DNA of 64,000 bases from Euryarchaeota archaeon UBA558 (GTDB lineage Archaea; Thermoplasmatota; Poseidoniia; Poseidoniales; Thalassarchaeaceae). Within the stretch, counting starts at the first letter, position 1. Every line of letters begins with the position of its first letter. Below, piece by piece: positions 40,890 to 49,046 of the stretch. The stretch is taken from positions 102,732 to 166,731 of the forward strand of contig DAZE01000017.1 in assembly GCA_002507175.1 (NCBI GenBank), read 5' to 3'. The position numbers and the translations under genes were made by a program. The notes beneath the pieces are model-generated. The model did not search any database and was not told the origin of the DNA. It saw only the letters and a program-made list of their open reading frames with translations.

Positions 40890-41309
40890 TTGAGGGATGG
40901 CCCGATCTACTCCGAAAATGCACCAAAGGCCGTGGGCTCCTACCCCCATGCATTCAAGTCAGGAGATTTCATTTTCGTAAGTGGGGTGGGACCTAGGCAG
41001 AAAGATACCGATGAAATACCCGGAGGCCCCACGAGGGGACCTGATGGGCAATCCATGGATTATGACATAAAGATGCAGACTAGAGCCGTGATCGAGAACA
41101 TAAAGGCAATCTTACAGGACGCTGGGTCCTCACTTGAAAAAGTAGTAGATTGCACATCATTTCTAGTTGACATGGAGCGAGATTTCAAAGGCTACAATGA
41201 AGTTTATGCAAAGTATTTCTCTGACATACAATGCTCTAGGACAACCGTAGAGGTTGGTTCGCTCCCAACTCCCATAGCCGTGGAGCTAAAGGTAATTGCA
41301 CGTAAATAA
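40890..41309 (+). CDS. amnD: RidA-family protein, probable 2-aminomuconate deaminase
   Basis: 139 residues from a TTG start 2 bases after the dioxygenase alpha gene, with GGGGGAG about 10 bases upstream. Seen: KAVGSYPHAFKSGDFIFVSGVGPRQKDTDEIPGG, MDYDIKMQTRAVIENIKAILQDAGSSLEKVVDCTSFLVDMERDF, and CSRTTVEVGSLPTPIAVELKVIAR. This is the AmnD/NbaF branch of RidA (GVGPR and LPTPIAxELK are its marks), which deaminates 2-aminomuconate to 4-oxalocrotonate after ring cleavage. The linkage to two dioxygenase subunits supports the role. The semialdehyde dehydrogenase (AmnC) and later steps are not in the window. Confidence 0.82.
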   Translation: MRDGPIYSENAPKAVGSYPHAFKSGDFIFVSGVGPRQKDTDEIPGGPTRGPDGQSMDYDIKMQTRAVIENIKAILQDAGSSLEKVVDCTSFLVDMERDFKGYNEVYAKYFSDIQCSRTTVEVGSLPTPIAVELKVIARK

Positions 41310-41340
41310 TGTAGGCGCCGTTGCAATAACCTTAACCTGT

Positions 41341-41874
41341 TCAATTGCAACCGCAACCGGGCCCGCAGGAGTCTGCCTTCGAAACCTTATGTTGAACGCC
41401 TCCAGGTCCGTGAACATGACCGTGGGCGACCTCGTCCTTCGTTGCCTCTCTAACATCCACAACCTCGACCGAGAACTCGAGTGTCTTTCCAGCCATGACG
41501 TGGTTGAAGTCCACAGTCACTTGATCGCCGTCGATCTTGGTGATTGTGAACATTGTCATGCCCCCTCCCTCTGTTTGAGCATAACTTGACATTCCAACCT
41601 CGATGGGCATCTCAGTTCCGAAGACACTCTTGTCAACCACTTGGAACATATTTTCGTCCCTCTCTCCGTAAGCCCTATCTGGAGCGAGCTTGAAGGTCCT
41701 CTCGTCCCCGATGCTCGCCCCCATCAACTCCTCTTCAAATCCAGAAATCATCTTTCTGTGGCCAACCAAGAATGTCAAGGGCTCACCACCTTGATTTGTG
41801 TCGAATATCTCGCCATCTTCGAACTTGCCAGTGTAGAAAACCCTCGCGACGGTGTCATTTGCTACTGTGCTCAT
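41341..41874 (-). CDS. slyD: SlyD-like FKBP peptidyl-prolyl isomerase
   Basis: 177 residues. Seen: the FKBP core VARVFYTGKFEDGEIFDTNQGGEPLTFLVGHRKMISGFEEELMG, LAPDRAYGERDENMF, then the chaperone insert-in-flap region and DFNHVMAGKTLEFSVEVVDVREAT. It ends in a His/Cys-rich tail (HGHVHGPGGVQHKV...CGPGCGCN) that should bind metals, as in SlyD, which handles nickel. Helps protein folding in the cytoplasm. Convergent with amnD, 31 bases between stops. Confidence 0.92.
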   Translation of the reverse strand: MSTVANDTVARVFYTGKFEDGEIFDTNQGGEPLTFLVGHRKMISGFEEELMGASIGDERTFKLAPDRAYGERDENMFQVVDKSVFGTEMPIEVGMSSYAQTEGGGMTMFTITKIDGDQVTVDFNHVMAGKTLEFSVEVVDVREATKDEVAHGHVHGPGGVQHKVSKADSCGPGCGCN

Positions 41875-41969
41875 GATTAACGCAATAGGGGGTCCCTTGT
41901 ATGGTTATGGGTTTTGGTACCAGCTGATGTCGAGCATAATTTCAACAATGGGCGCTCAGTGCGTACAAC

Positions 41970-43670
41970 ATGGAAGAGGGATCAAATGGTGGATTTGATC
42001 CGAAAAAAGAGGTTTTCAAGCCTCTGGATGTCTCTGAGAGCCTCGAGAGAAGTTTGGGCCTTTACGGATTGATTGCTATATCCCTATCCGCGACCCTAGG
42101 GAGCACCTTATTCGTAATCCCCGCGCTGGGGGCAGACGCACTGGCGGAACAAGGCGGGACAGGCGCAGGACTATGGCTAGCATTCATTGTCGCGGGGGTA
42201 GTTGTCCTCCCGAGTGCCCTCTCAAAGGCAGAATTAGGAACAGCCATGCCCTCCTCAGGGGGTTCCTACGTTTACATCCGCCAGACTTATGGCGCTTGGA
42301 TGGGGATGATATCGGGTCTAGGTCTTTGGGCCTCCTTCGGATTGAAATCCGCATTTGCACTGATAGGATTCAGTGCCTATATTTACGCGATACAAGAGCC
42401 CCTTGGATTCGAGTTCACCGAAACAATATCGAAGGTCATTGCGATTTTCCTGCTTTCACTAATCGTGATTGTCAACATAATGGGTGTCAAGAGCATAAAG
42501 AAGATCCAGATTCCTATCGTCGGAATATCAATCCTGTTCATCGTGGTCCTGACCGCATTGGCGGCGGCTGACCCATCCTTTGATTGGGGGAAACCAGTAG
42601 ACGCGGAAGCATTCTCACAGGACGGTCTTTTCTCAAGAAATGGTATGACAAACCTTGGTACAGCATCAGCCTTTGTATTCCTATCCTTTGCTGGGGTCAC
42701 CAAGATCGCTGCAGTTGCTGGGGAGATCAAGTCCCCATCTGAGAACTTACCCAAGAGCATGATTTGGACTTTGGTTTTGGCCACGGCAATCTATGTCTTG
42801 GTGTCCTACTTCCTGCTTGGTATGTTAGAACCAAGCGAGCTCGGTATTGGCACGGACAAGCCAGACAAAGCTCCAATCCACACATTTGCAGTCAAAGTAG
42901 GGGGAACGAATCTTGGACTTTTAGCAGCGGCAGTGGCCATTATTTCGATGGCGGGAATGGCGCTATCAGGGGTCTTGGGGTCCTCTCGATTCATTTTCGC
43001 GATGTCGAGGGACAATCTCATCCCTCAGGTCTTCGAGGAACTGAATTCAAAATACGAGACTCCCCACTATGCAATCGTCATCACTGGAGCGGCCATGGCA
43101 ATTGCCATACTGACTATCCCGGTGGGGGACGTTGCAAAACTAGCTTCTGGGTTCAAAATCATGATCTTCATGCTGATAAATTCCACTGTGATAGTACTGA
43201 GATGGCTACCGGATGGTGAAACGTGGTATACGCCGTCGTTCAAGAGCCCAATGTTTCCTGCGATTCAGTTGTTCGGAGTGATATCAGGGCTGATACTCTT
43301 GCTCTTGATGGGTACCAGCGCACTCATAGGAGCCTCGGCCGCGGTTGGGATTGGCACAATGATCTACCTCTCGTACGGCAGGAAGAGAGCAAAGGAGAGC
43401 CCGACACCTTGGAGCATCATCAGGTCCAAATTGCTGAATAAACAACAATACGAAGTCAAGAAGTTATGGCTTGTCTTCAACGCCTGCGCCCATCCCCAAA
43501 ACTCCAGTCACTTGACGCTGAAGGAATTCACCAAGGCGCTTGGCGTGCTTGAGCCGTCGGCAGAATCTTCCCGCGTTGAATCATTGTTCCAAGAGATAGA
43601 TGAAGATGGGGATGGAAAAATAGACATCGAGGAATTCATCCAGTCAATGTCCACCGAATCTAGGAGTTAG
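41970..43670 (+). CDS. APC-family amino-acid permease with C-terminal EF-hand
   Basis: 566 residues. About 12 membrane helices (for example LIAISLSATLGSTLFVIPALG, IVAGVVVLPSALSKAELGTAMPSSGGSYVYIRQTYG with the conserved GG-S-Y region, ATAIYVLVSYFLLGML, LLLLLMGTSALIGASAAVGIG). The last 100 residues are soluble and end in a canonical EF-hand loop DEDGDGKIDIEE at residues 544-555 (acids at positions 1, 3, 5, 9, 12), preceded by a degenerate first hand (SSHLTLKEFTKALGV). This suggests calcium control of amino-acid uptake or exchange. It overlaps the endonuclease-IV-like gene by 4 bases at convergent stops. Confidence 0.88.
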   Translation: MEEGSNGGFDPKKEVFKPLDVSESLERSLGLYGLIAISLSATLGSTLFVIPALGADALAEQGGTGAGLWLAFIVAGVVVLPSALSKAELGTAMPSSGGSYVYIRQTYGAWMGMISGLGLWASFGLKSAFALIGFSAYIYAIQEPLGFEFTETISKVIAIFLLSLIVIVNIMGVKSIKKIQIPIVGISILFIVVLTALAAADPSFDWGKPVDAEAFSQDGLFSRNGMTNLGTASAFVFLSFAGVTKIAAVAGEIKSPSENLPKSMIWTLVLATAIYVLVSYFLLGMLEPSELGIGTDKPDKAPIHTFAVKVGGTNLGLLAAAVAIISMAGMALSGVLGSSRFIFAMSRDNLIPQVFEELNSKYETPHYAIVITGAAMAIAILTIPVGDVAKLASGFKIMIFMLINSTVIVLRWLPDGETWYTPSFKSPMFPAIQLFGVISGLILLLLMGTSALIGASAAVGIGTMIYLSYGRKRAKESPTPWSIIRSKLLNKQQYEVKKLWLVFNACAHPQNSSHLTLKEFTKALGVLEPSAESSRVESLFQEIDEDGDGKIDIEEFIQSMSTESRS

Positions 43671-44746
43671 AATAAGTCATCATCATCAGTCGCATCGTCC
43701 TCAAAAGACATCATGCTTGAGGCTTTTTTCGGTTTCGGTGGATCCTTGGCCGGGGCTTCTACGACTTCCTGTGGCACAGGGGCGTCCACGGCGGGAGCCC
43801 CCTCTGATCTGGCCATCACCCTCATACGCTGCTCGTCCCGTGCCATGATCTCCAGTAGCCTCTCTCTGGCCTTGTCATGATGTTGTTGCATGAACATTGC
43901 ATCGTGTTCCAACAACGGAGAGTCTGAGATTATTGTCAAGTCCATCCAGTCCCCATCCTCTGCGAGGAACTCTGCAAATGGCTCGAATTTGAGGTCTGAT
44001 TTTTTTATCTGGGTGTAATGGAGCGCATTCCCCATTCTGTGTTCCACTCCCGCGAAGTGGCAGTAGAATTTGCTTCCCCCCAGTCGGGTCCTGACTTTGT
44101 CGAACAACTCAGCATAATCTTCACTGGTCCTCATGCAACCATGGCCTCTGGCATGTATGTGTGCCATGTTTAGGACCGGGACCGTGCCAGGGACGTGATT
44201 TACAACCTCCAATACTTCATCAACCGTGCCCCACAACTCTTGTCGCCCTGAAGTTTCTATTCCGATCAGGGGCGGCTCTTCGCTGTGGACCCATGGGAAT
44301 GCAGCGTAGTCTTCCTCCTCTTCTGGTCTGCCCCAGATTTCTCTTATTCTATCCACGATTCCAGCGAAGATCGTCGCCACCTTCTCATTCGCTTCCCTGC
44401 CCGGCCCCTCTTCACCGTACGGGCCAACATGGAAAACGACGTGCCTGGCGTTCACGATCTTGGAAACTTGGAGGGCGACCTCAAATTTCGTCAAGGTCCG
44501 GTTCCGTTCTCTTGTGTTCCCCAAGAGCTCTGCGTAGTAAGGTCCGTGCAAGTTCATTTGGAAGCCGGTTTTGTATGATAGGATCCCTGCTTGCCAATAT
44601 TGGTCAAAGTGGGCAGGCTGAATCGTTCTAACCGTCTGGATTTCCATAGTCTCGAGCCCCAGAACTGTGATGTCATCCATGCCCTCTACTATTGTCCGTC
44701 CCTTGCAAGACAGAGGCACACCTGCAGGTCCGAGTCTTAGTGGCAT
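43667..44746 (-). CDS. Endonuclease IV-like TIM-barrel protein with extended acidic tail
   Basis: 359 residues from ATG 44746. Seen: LRLGPAGVPLSCKGRTIVEGM, LGLETMEIQTV, FQMNLHGPYYAEL, RHVVFHVGPYG, PPLIGIETSGR, VPVLNMAHIHARG, GGSKFYCHFAGVEH and DLTIISDSPLLEHDAMFM, a series of His, Glu and Asp ligands at the barrel positions of endonuclease IV / xylose-isomerase-like enzymes. AP-site cleavage is plausible but not certain. The last 55 residues (PVPQEVVEAPAKDPPKPKK...DDATDDDDLF) are a disordered acidic tail. Alternative start: ATG 44815 in an ATGA overlap with the preceding gene, adding 23 basic residues; overlap favours it, family N-terminus favours 44746. Confidence 0.8.
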   Translation of the reverse strand: MPLRLGPAGVPLSCKGRTIVEGMDDITVLGLETMEIQTVRTIQPAHFDQYWQAGILSYKTGFQMNLHGPYYAELLGNTRERNRTLTKFEVALQVSKIVNARHVVFHVGPYGEEGPGREANEKVATIFAGIVDRIREIWGRPEEEEDYAAFPWVHSEEPPLIGIETSGRQELWGTVDEVLEVVNHVPGTVPVLNMAHIHARGHGCMRTSEDYAELFDKVRTRLGGSKFYCHFAGVEHRMGNALHYTQIKKSDLKFEPFAEFLAEDGDWMDLTIISDSPLLEHDAMFMQQHHDKARERLLEIMARDEQRMRVMARSEGAPAVDAPVPQEVVEAPAKDPPKPKKASSMMSFEDDATDDDDLF

Positions 44747-44811
44747 CCCATGGCCTCCGTGTCGCCCGGAGGGGCGCCGACTTCTAAAATGATGGACTAG
44801 AAGTACGGGAT

Positions 44812-45438
44812 TCATATTCCTGCTGAGCGCCTAATCCCTTCGTTTGAGTAGCTACTTGAGGGCAAGTGTAGAAGCATCCTACCGACCAGTGACTGTATAC
44901 TCCTGCGATCAGAGACCCCTGTCTCAATCCCGAGGCTATGGTGGATTTCGATTCTTCCACTGTGAACGTCAAGTATCGCCACTATCGAAACAAGGCCTCT
45001 GGAACGCAACAGATTCCCAACGTTCTTTTCATCCACCCCCTCCAGCCGTGCTATCCAAGACCTGCCTTCCGAAGTCATGGATATGAAACTAATTTGACGA
45101 ATCCGCTCTACAATCGACCCCCATGCTCGATCAGGGTCCATATTTTCACCTTCATCGACGATGACCACCGTCTTAGCCCCCTCTAGCTCTGCGAAGACCA
45201 TCGCAGCACCTGTCGCAGATGCTGTGGATTCAGACTTACCGAAAGACGAGGCCTCGATCAACAACCAGTGGGCCCCCGATAATGAGGACCTAACATCGAA
45301 CTTCGAATGGTCGAAATTTTCATCGCCAGCGTTGAACCAAGTACAATCGTGGCCGCTCTCATCCAGATCTGCGACCATCTGCATCGCTACACCCCCTTTG
45401 GATCCCATACCGACGATTTTTATCCTAGTCGACTCCAT
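44812..45438 (-). CDS. Protein resembling a truncated PfkB fold, function unknown
   Basis: 208 residues. The pattern IKIVGMGSKGGVAMQMVADLDESGHDCTWFNAGD, then AHWLLIEASSFGKSESTASATGAAMVFAELEGAKTVVIVDEGENMDPDRAW, then ISFISMTSEGRSWIARL recalls the C-terminal half of PfkB kinases, but the GAGD catalytic signature is absent. I assign no function. It lies 1 base after the pelA stop and before the endonuclease-IV-like gene (ATGA overlap), so it belongs to a minus-strand run with fhs and pelA. Confidence 0.6.
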   Translation of the reverse strand: MESTRIKIVGMGSKGGVAMQMVADLDESGHDCTWFNAGDENFDHSKFDVRSSLSGAHWLLIEASSFGKSESTASATGAAMVFAELEGAKTVVIVDEGENMDPDRAWGSIVERIRQISFISMTSEGRSWIARLEGVDEKNVGNLLRSRGLVSIVAILDVHSGRIEIHHSLGIETGVSDRRSIQSLVGRMLLHLPSSSYSNEGIRRSAGI

Positions 45439-45439
45439 T

Positions 45440-46489
45440 CTAAAACCTCCACCTCAGCAATGCGATGGCTCTGCCAAACCCAAGCAGTTGTTGGCCTGCA
45501 TCATGATCAACGGATGCTTGGATAACCTCTCCCCCGTTTTCCCCGACTAATCGAACAATAGCACTCCAGCCGTCCTTGTGTGAGGGGTCCCTGATCAGTG
45601 ATGCGTCGATAACGAGACAATCCACAGCGCCCTCTTCGGCAGAAGATCGAATTTCTTCCATGCCATATGCGACTGCACCGTCAGTAGACACCCTCCTAAG
45701 AGCCTCCTCTATCGCCCGAACTTCATGAATTATCGAATATTCCCCCAGAACACTGTCGGCTAGACCGTCCGAGATTACCTCATTTGCCGCGGCCCGCCCG
45801 CCAATTGATGTGCCCACGTTCACGATTTTTTCAGATGTGCTGAGGTCACGGAACAACGACTCAAAGCCCTCTCTGGCGATTCCCGGCCCGCAGATAATTA
45901 CTGGCATTGAAGATGAGAAGACCAGACTGGTCTCTTTTGCCACTCTACTGAAGAACTCTGACCTTACAGCGGAAGAGTCCTTACCCCATTTTCCGCCCCC
46001 TCTCATGTTGAATGATGATATGTCTCTGATGCCGTGTTTCGTAACCTCAAACAGGAGGACCTCGTCGTTCTCAACCACGACTAGGCCTACCCGCGGTCTG
46101 CTGCCCTCTCGTACGGCAGAACTGATCAGGTCTAAGTCGGGCTGTCCGATCCCCCCCTCTCTGGAAATTTCGATCTCAGAGCCGATTTCAATTGCATGGG
46201 TATGGTAGGACCCGATGTCGACCGGACCTTCCAAGATCAGGCCCTGAAGTCTTAGATTATCTGAGAATGGATGGAAACTCGTTTCCTCAACCCTCAAGGT
46301 TATCCACATCGGCTTCCTTTCTGCCTGCTTTGATCTTCCGCCTTCTTGAGTGCCGGTGGTAGAGTCACGCCTGTGAGTCAACATCCCCACTTCGGCACCC
46401 CCTGTGCAAACCTTGGATAGCGTCCATAGGTCATCCTCGTCATCCACTCGGATCCTCATCCCCGTTTCTGACTCGGATACTATCCTCAT
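45440..46489 (-). CDS. pelA: Pelota (Dom34 homologue), ribosome rescue factor
   Basis: 349 residues. Pelota binds the empty A site of stalled ribosomes and, with aABCE1, splits them. Seen: N-terminal Sm-like domain (DEDDLWTLSKVCTGGAEVGMLTHRRDSTT, KPMWITLRVEETSFHPFSDNLRLQGLI), a central domain (RVGLVVVENDEVLLFEVTKHGI, VIICGPGIAREGFESLF) and the eRF1-like C-terminal domain (EYSIIHEVRAIEEALRR, GAVAYGMEEIRSSAEEGAVDCLVIDASLIRD). Full length for the family. Lies 9 bases after fhs on the same strand. Confidence 0.95.
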   Translation of the reverse strand: MRIVSESETGMRIRVDDEDDLWTLSKVCTGGAEVGMLTHRRDSTTGTQEGGRSKQAERKPMWITLRVEETSFHPFSDNLRLQGLILEGPVDIGSYHTHAIEIGSEIEISREGGIGQPDLDLISSAVREGSRPRVGLVVVENDEVLLFEVTKHGIRDISSFNMRGGGKWGKDSSAVRSEFFSRVAKETSLVFSSSMPVIICGPGIAREGFESLFRDLSTSEKIVNVGTSIGGRAAANEVISDGLADSVLGEYSIIHEVRAIEEALRRVSTDGAVAYGMEEIRSSAEEGAVDCLVIDASLIRDPSHKDGWSAIVRLVGENGGEVIQASVDHDAGQQLLGFGRAIALLRWRF

Positions 46490-46498
46490 GTCAGCACC

Positions 46499-48214
46499 TC
46501 AGCCGAAGACTCCGAGCAATTGACCTTCCTCGTCGATGTCCATTCCCGCGGCGCCAGGTACTGTTGGCAGACCAGGCATGGTCATCATGGAACCACATAT
46601 GGCCACCACGAAACCAGCCCCGGCATTCAACCTCACCTCACGTATGGGTAACTCGTATCCAGTTGGCGCTCCAAGCAAGTCGGCCCTGTGTGAGAAGGAG
46701 TATTGTGTCTTCGCCATGCAAACCGGTAGGCCTCCATAACCCCATGATTCAATTCTCTCCACGGCCGTTAGGACATCCTCAGAGAAGTTTACTGACTCAG
46801 CCCCATAGAGTTCGGTCCCTATCGTCGAGATTTTTTCTAGAATACTCCCATCACGTTGGACCAGTGGATTGTAGGGCCTTCCTGCAGAAACATGGCTTTC
46901 AACCGACTCTAAAACTGATCTAGCCAATTCAACCGCGCCTTCGCCACCCTTCCCGTGCCCCTCGAAAAGAACAACTTCTCTGGCTCCGTTTGTTAGAGCG
47001 ATGTCTTTGATTGTGGAGAGCTCGCGGTCCGTGTCTGTGCTGAATCTGTTGATTGAGACAACCACGGGAATCCCAGTACCCGTGAGATTGGCCAAGTGGC
47101 GAGCGAGGTTCGTTGATGCTCCGATCGAAGTTGCCTCTACGTTCTCTGTGGCAAGCTCCTCGCTAGTAGGCCTTCGAGACCCTTTTCCTCCAAATGCCCC
47201 TCCGTGGAGTTTCATAGATCGAACTGTCACGTTCAGGACTATACAATCTGGAATTACCCCAGATGAATCTGATTTTATCTGAAGAGCCTTTTCGGCCCCC
47301 ATGTCGGCACCAAAGCCCGCCTCAGTGACAACGTAATCGCATGTTGACAAAGCGATGGAGTCCGCAATAACAGAAGAGTTTCCATGCGCGATGTTGGCAA
47401 ATGGCCCACAGTGTATGAAGGCAGGATCGCCCTCTAGCGTCTGAACCAAGTTTGGGAGGAAAGCATCCCTGAGTAGCAATGCCATCGCCCCACCTGCATT
47501 CAGTTGATCAGCGGTCACGGGCGCGCCATCCATGTCAGATGCCACGACAACCCGGCCCAACCTTTCTCGCAAATCACGGTAATCCATGGAAAGCGCTAAT
47601 ATCGCCATCACCTCGCTCGCAGCAGTGATATCGAACCTGTCCCTTCGTATTGGGCCATTGACCTTGGCACCCTGACCGATGGTTATCGAGCGGAGGCTTC
47701 TGTCGTTCATGTCCATGACTCTGGGCCAGAAGACCGAGTCCATGTCTATGTTCAGATCATTTCCTTTGTTCAGGTGGTTATCGAGCATGGCAGACAGGAG
47801 ATTGTGGGCCATTGAAACAGCATGCAGGTCACCTGTGAAGTGGAGATTTATGTCCTCCATGGGCAATACTTGGGAATATCCTCCTCCGGCAGCCCCTCCC
47901 TTTATTCCGAAAACAGGGCCCATGGAAGGTTCGCGAATCACGCAACATGACTTCTTCCCGCTTCTATTCAGTCCCTGATTCAAACCAATGGTCGTGACTG
48001 TTTTCCCCTCCCCAAAAGGGGTTGGGTTGACACTCGTCACCAGAATCAACCTTCCCTTGCCAGACCCCCGGCTTTGCTTCACTCTTGCCCAATTTACCTT
48101 CGCTATGTGTGGGCCGTATAACCTCAGGTCATCCCTGTCCAGCCCTATCGATTCTGCAACTTCTCGTATTGGCAACAATTCGGCTTGCCTCGCAATCTCA
48201 AGGTCGGAATCCAT
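46499..48214 (-). CDS. fhs: Formate-tetrahydrofolate ligase
   Basis: 571 residues. Makes 10-formyl-tetrahydrofolate from formate, ATP and tetrahydrofolate. Seen: VTSVNPTPFGEGKTVTTIGLNQGL (P-loop), REPSMGPVFGIKGGAAGGGYSQV, NLHFTGDLHAVSMAHNLLSA, FANIAHGNSSVIADSIAL, VVTEAGFGADMGAEK and MMTMPGLPTVPGAAGMDIDEEG. Full length. It shows that this lineage uses tetrahydrofolate one-carbon chemistry. The ATG at 48214 is preferred over 48238 by N-terminal similarity (LEIARQAELLPI). Divergent from aroE. Confidence 0.95.
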   Translation of the reverse strand: MDSDLEIARQAELLPIREVAESIGLDRDDLRLYGPHIAKVNWARVKQSRGSGKGRLILVTSVNPTPFGEGKTVTTIGLNQGLNRSGKKSCCVIREPSMGPVFGIKGGAAGGGYSQVLPMEDINLHFTGDLHAVSMAHNLLSAMLDNHLNKGNDLNIDMDSVFWPRVMDMNDRSLRSITIGQGAKVNGPIRRDRFDITAASEVMAILALSMDYRDLRERLGRVVVASDMDGAPVTADQLNAGGAMALLLRDAFLPNLVQTLEGDPAFIHCGPFANIAHGNSSVIADSIALSTCDYVVTEAGFGADMGAEKALQIKSDSSGVIPDCIVLNVTVRSMKLHGGAFGGKGSRRPTSEELATENVEATSIGASTNLARHLANLTGTGIPVVVSINRFSTDTDRELSTIKDIALTNGAREVVLFEGHGKGGEGAVELARSVLESVESHVSAGRPYNPLVQRDGSILEKISTIGTELYGAESVNFSEDVLTAVERIESWGYGGLPVCMAKTQYSFSHRADLLGAPTGYELPIREVRLNAGAGFVVAICGSMMTMPGLPTVPGAAGMDIDEEGQLLGVFG

Positions 48215-48276
48215 CGTCCGGCCGACGGCAAACCCCACTTGAAACCTTCATCCGATACTAGGTGGTGGGACCCCCA

Positions 48277-49011
48277 ATGAGGGCCCCTTCGGCGTGGGGG
48301 ATCGCAGGATCCCCAATCAATCACTCCATCACTCCAGTACTCTTCAAGACAGTCGGTGATACTCTGGGTATGACCTCGATAGAGACAATCGCATTGGAGG
48401 TAGAGAACGCCGAGGAATTACTCAGGTATCTCTCCAAAAGAGAGGGGGACATATGGCTATCATGCACTTCGCCAATCAAACACTCGCTACACTCCTCGAT
48501 CGTAGACCAGACACACCCAGCAACATCCTTCAACCAGATCATGAAAAAGGGCAACACCTACAAGGCTGCGAACACCGATGGCCAAGGATTCATTCTAGCC
48601 TGCAGGGAGATGGGGTTAGAACCATCCAAGGCGAGCATAATGATCAGGGGCGGCGGCTCGACAGCGAGGTCTGTAGCACTGGAATGGTCACGATCTGGTG
48701 GTGTGATTGTTCCCGCTGGTGGAAGACGTGAACTTGGAAATGGCCCATGGACTGCGAACATTGTCTCCCAGAATTACGCAGACCTCGGGGTCGATTTCGA
48801 TGCAAGCCCCGGAAATAGGGATACCTCAGACATGAACGTCACCACGAAGGTTTCCGTCTCCTACGGCAACGATTGGAGTGTAGACGACTTCGCGATCAGG
48901 ATGGTTGTCGCTCAACACCTCCTATCCTGGGCGGTCCTCTACGCCCCTGATCGGGGTGACGTACTCCCCTCAGTGTCTGAGGTATGTGCACTGCTATCGG
49001 CAGGAGATTGA
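48277..49011 (+). CDS. aroE: Shikimate dehydrogenase-like protein (AroE)
   Basis: About 244 residues. Seen: GIAGSPINHSITPVLFK (the GxPxxHSxSP motif), SCTSPIKHSL with the catalytic lysine position, and AANTDGQGFILACREMG (NTDGxG), followed by a nucleotide-binding ASIMIRGGGSTARSVALEW. The C-terminal third is shorter and less conserved than in typical AroE. It probably reduces 3-dehydroshikimate in aromatic amino-acid synthesis, or is a quinate/shikimate relative. A GTG start at 48262 is also in frame. Divergent from fhs. Confidence 0.8.
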   Translation: MRAPSAWGIAGSPINHSITPVLFKTVGDTLGMTSIETIALEVENAEELLRYLSKREGDIWLSCTSPIKHSLHSSIVDQTHPATSFNQIMKKGNTYKAANTDGQGFILACREMGLEPSKASIMIRGGGSTARSVALEWSRSGGVIVPAGGRRELGNGPWTANIVSQNYADLGVDFDASPGNRDTSDMNVTTKVSVSYGNDWSVDDFAIRMVVAQHLLSWAVLYAPDRGDVLPSVSEVCALLSAGD

Positions 49012-49046
49012 GATACACCGCTCATGAAAGGTCAACATCATATGTT

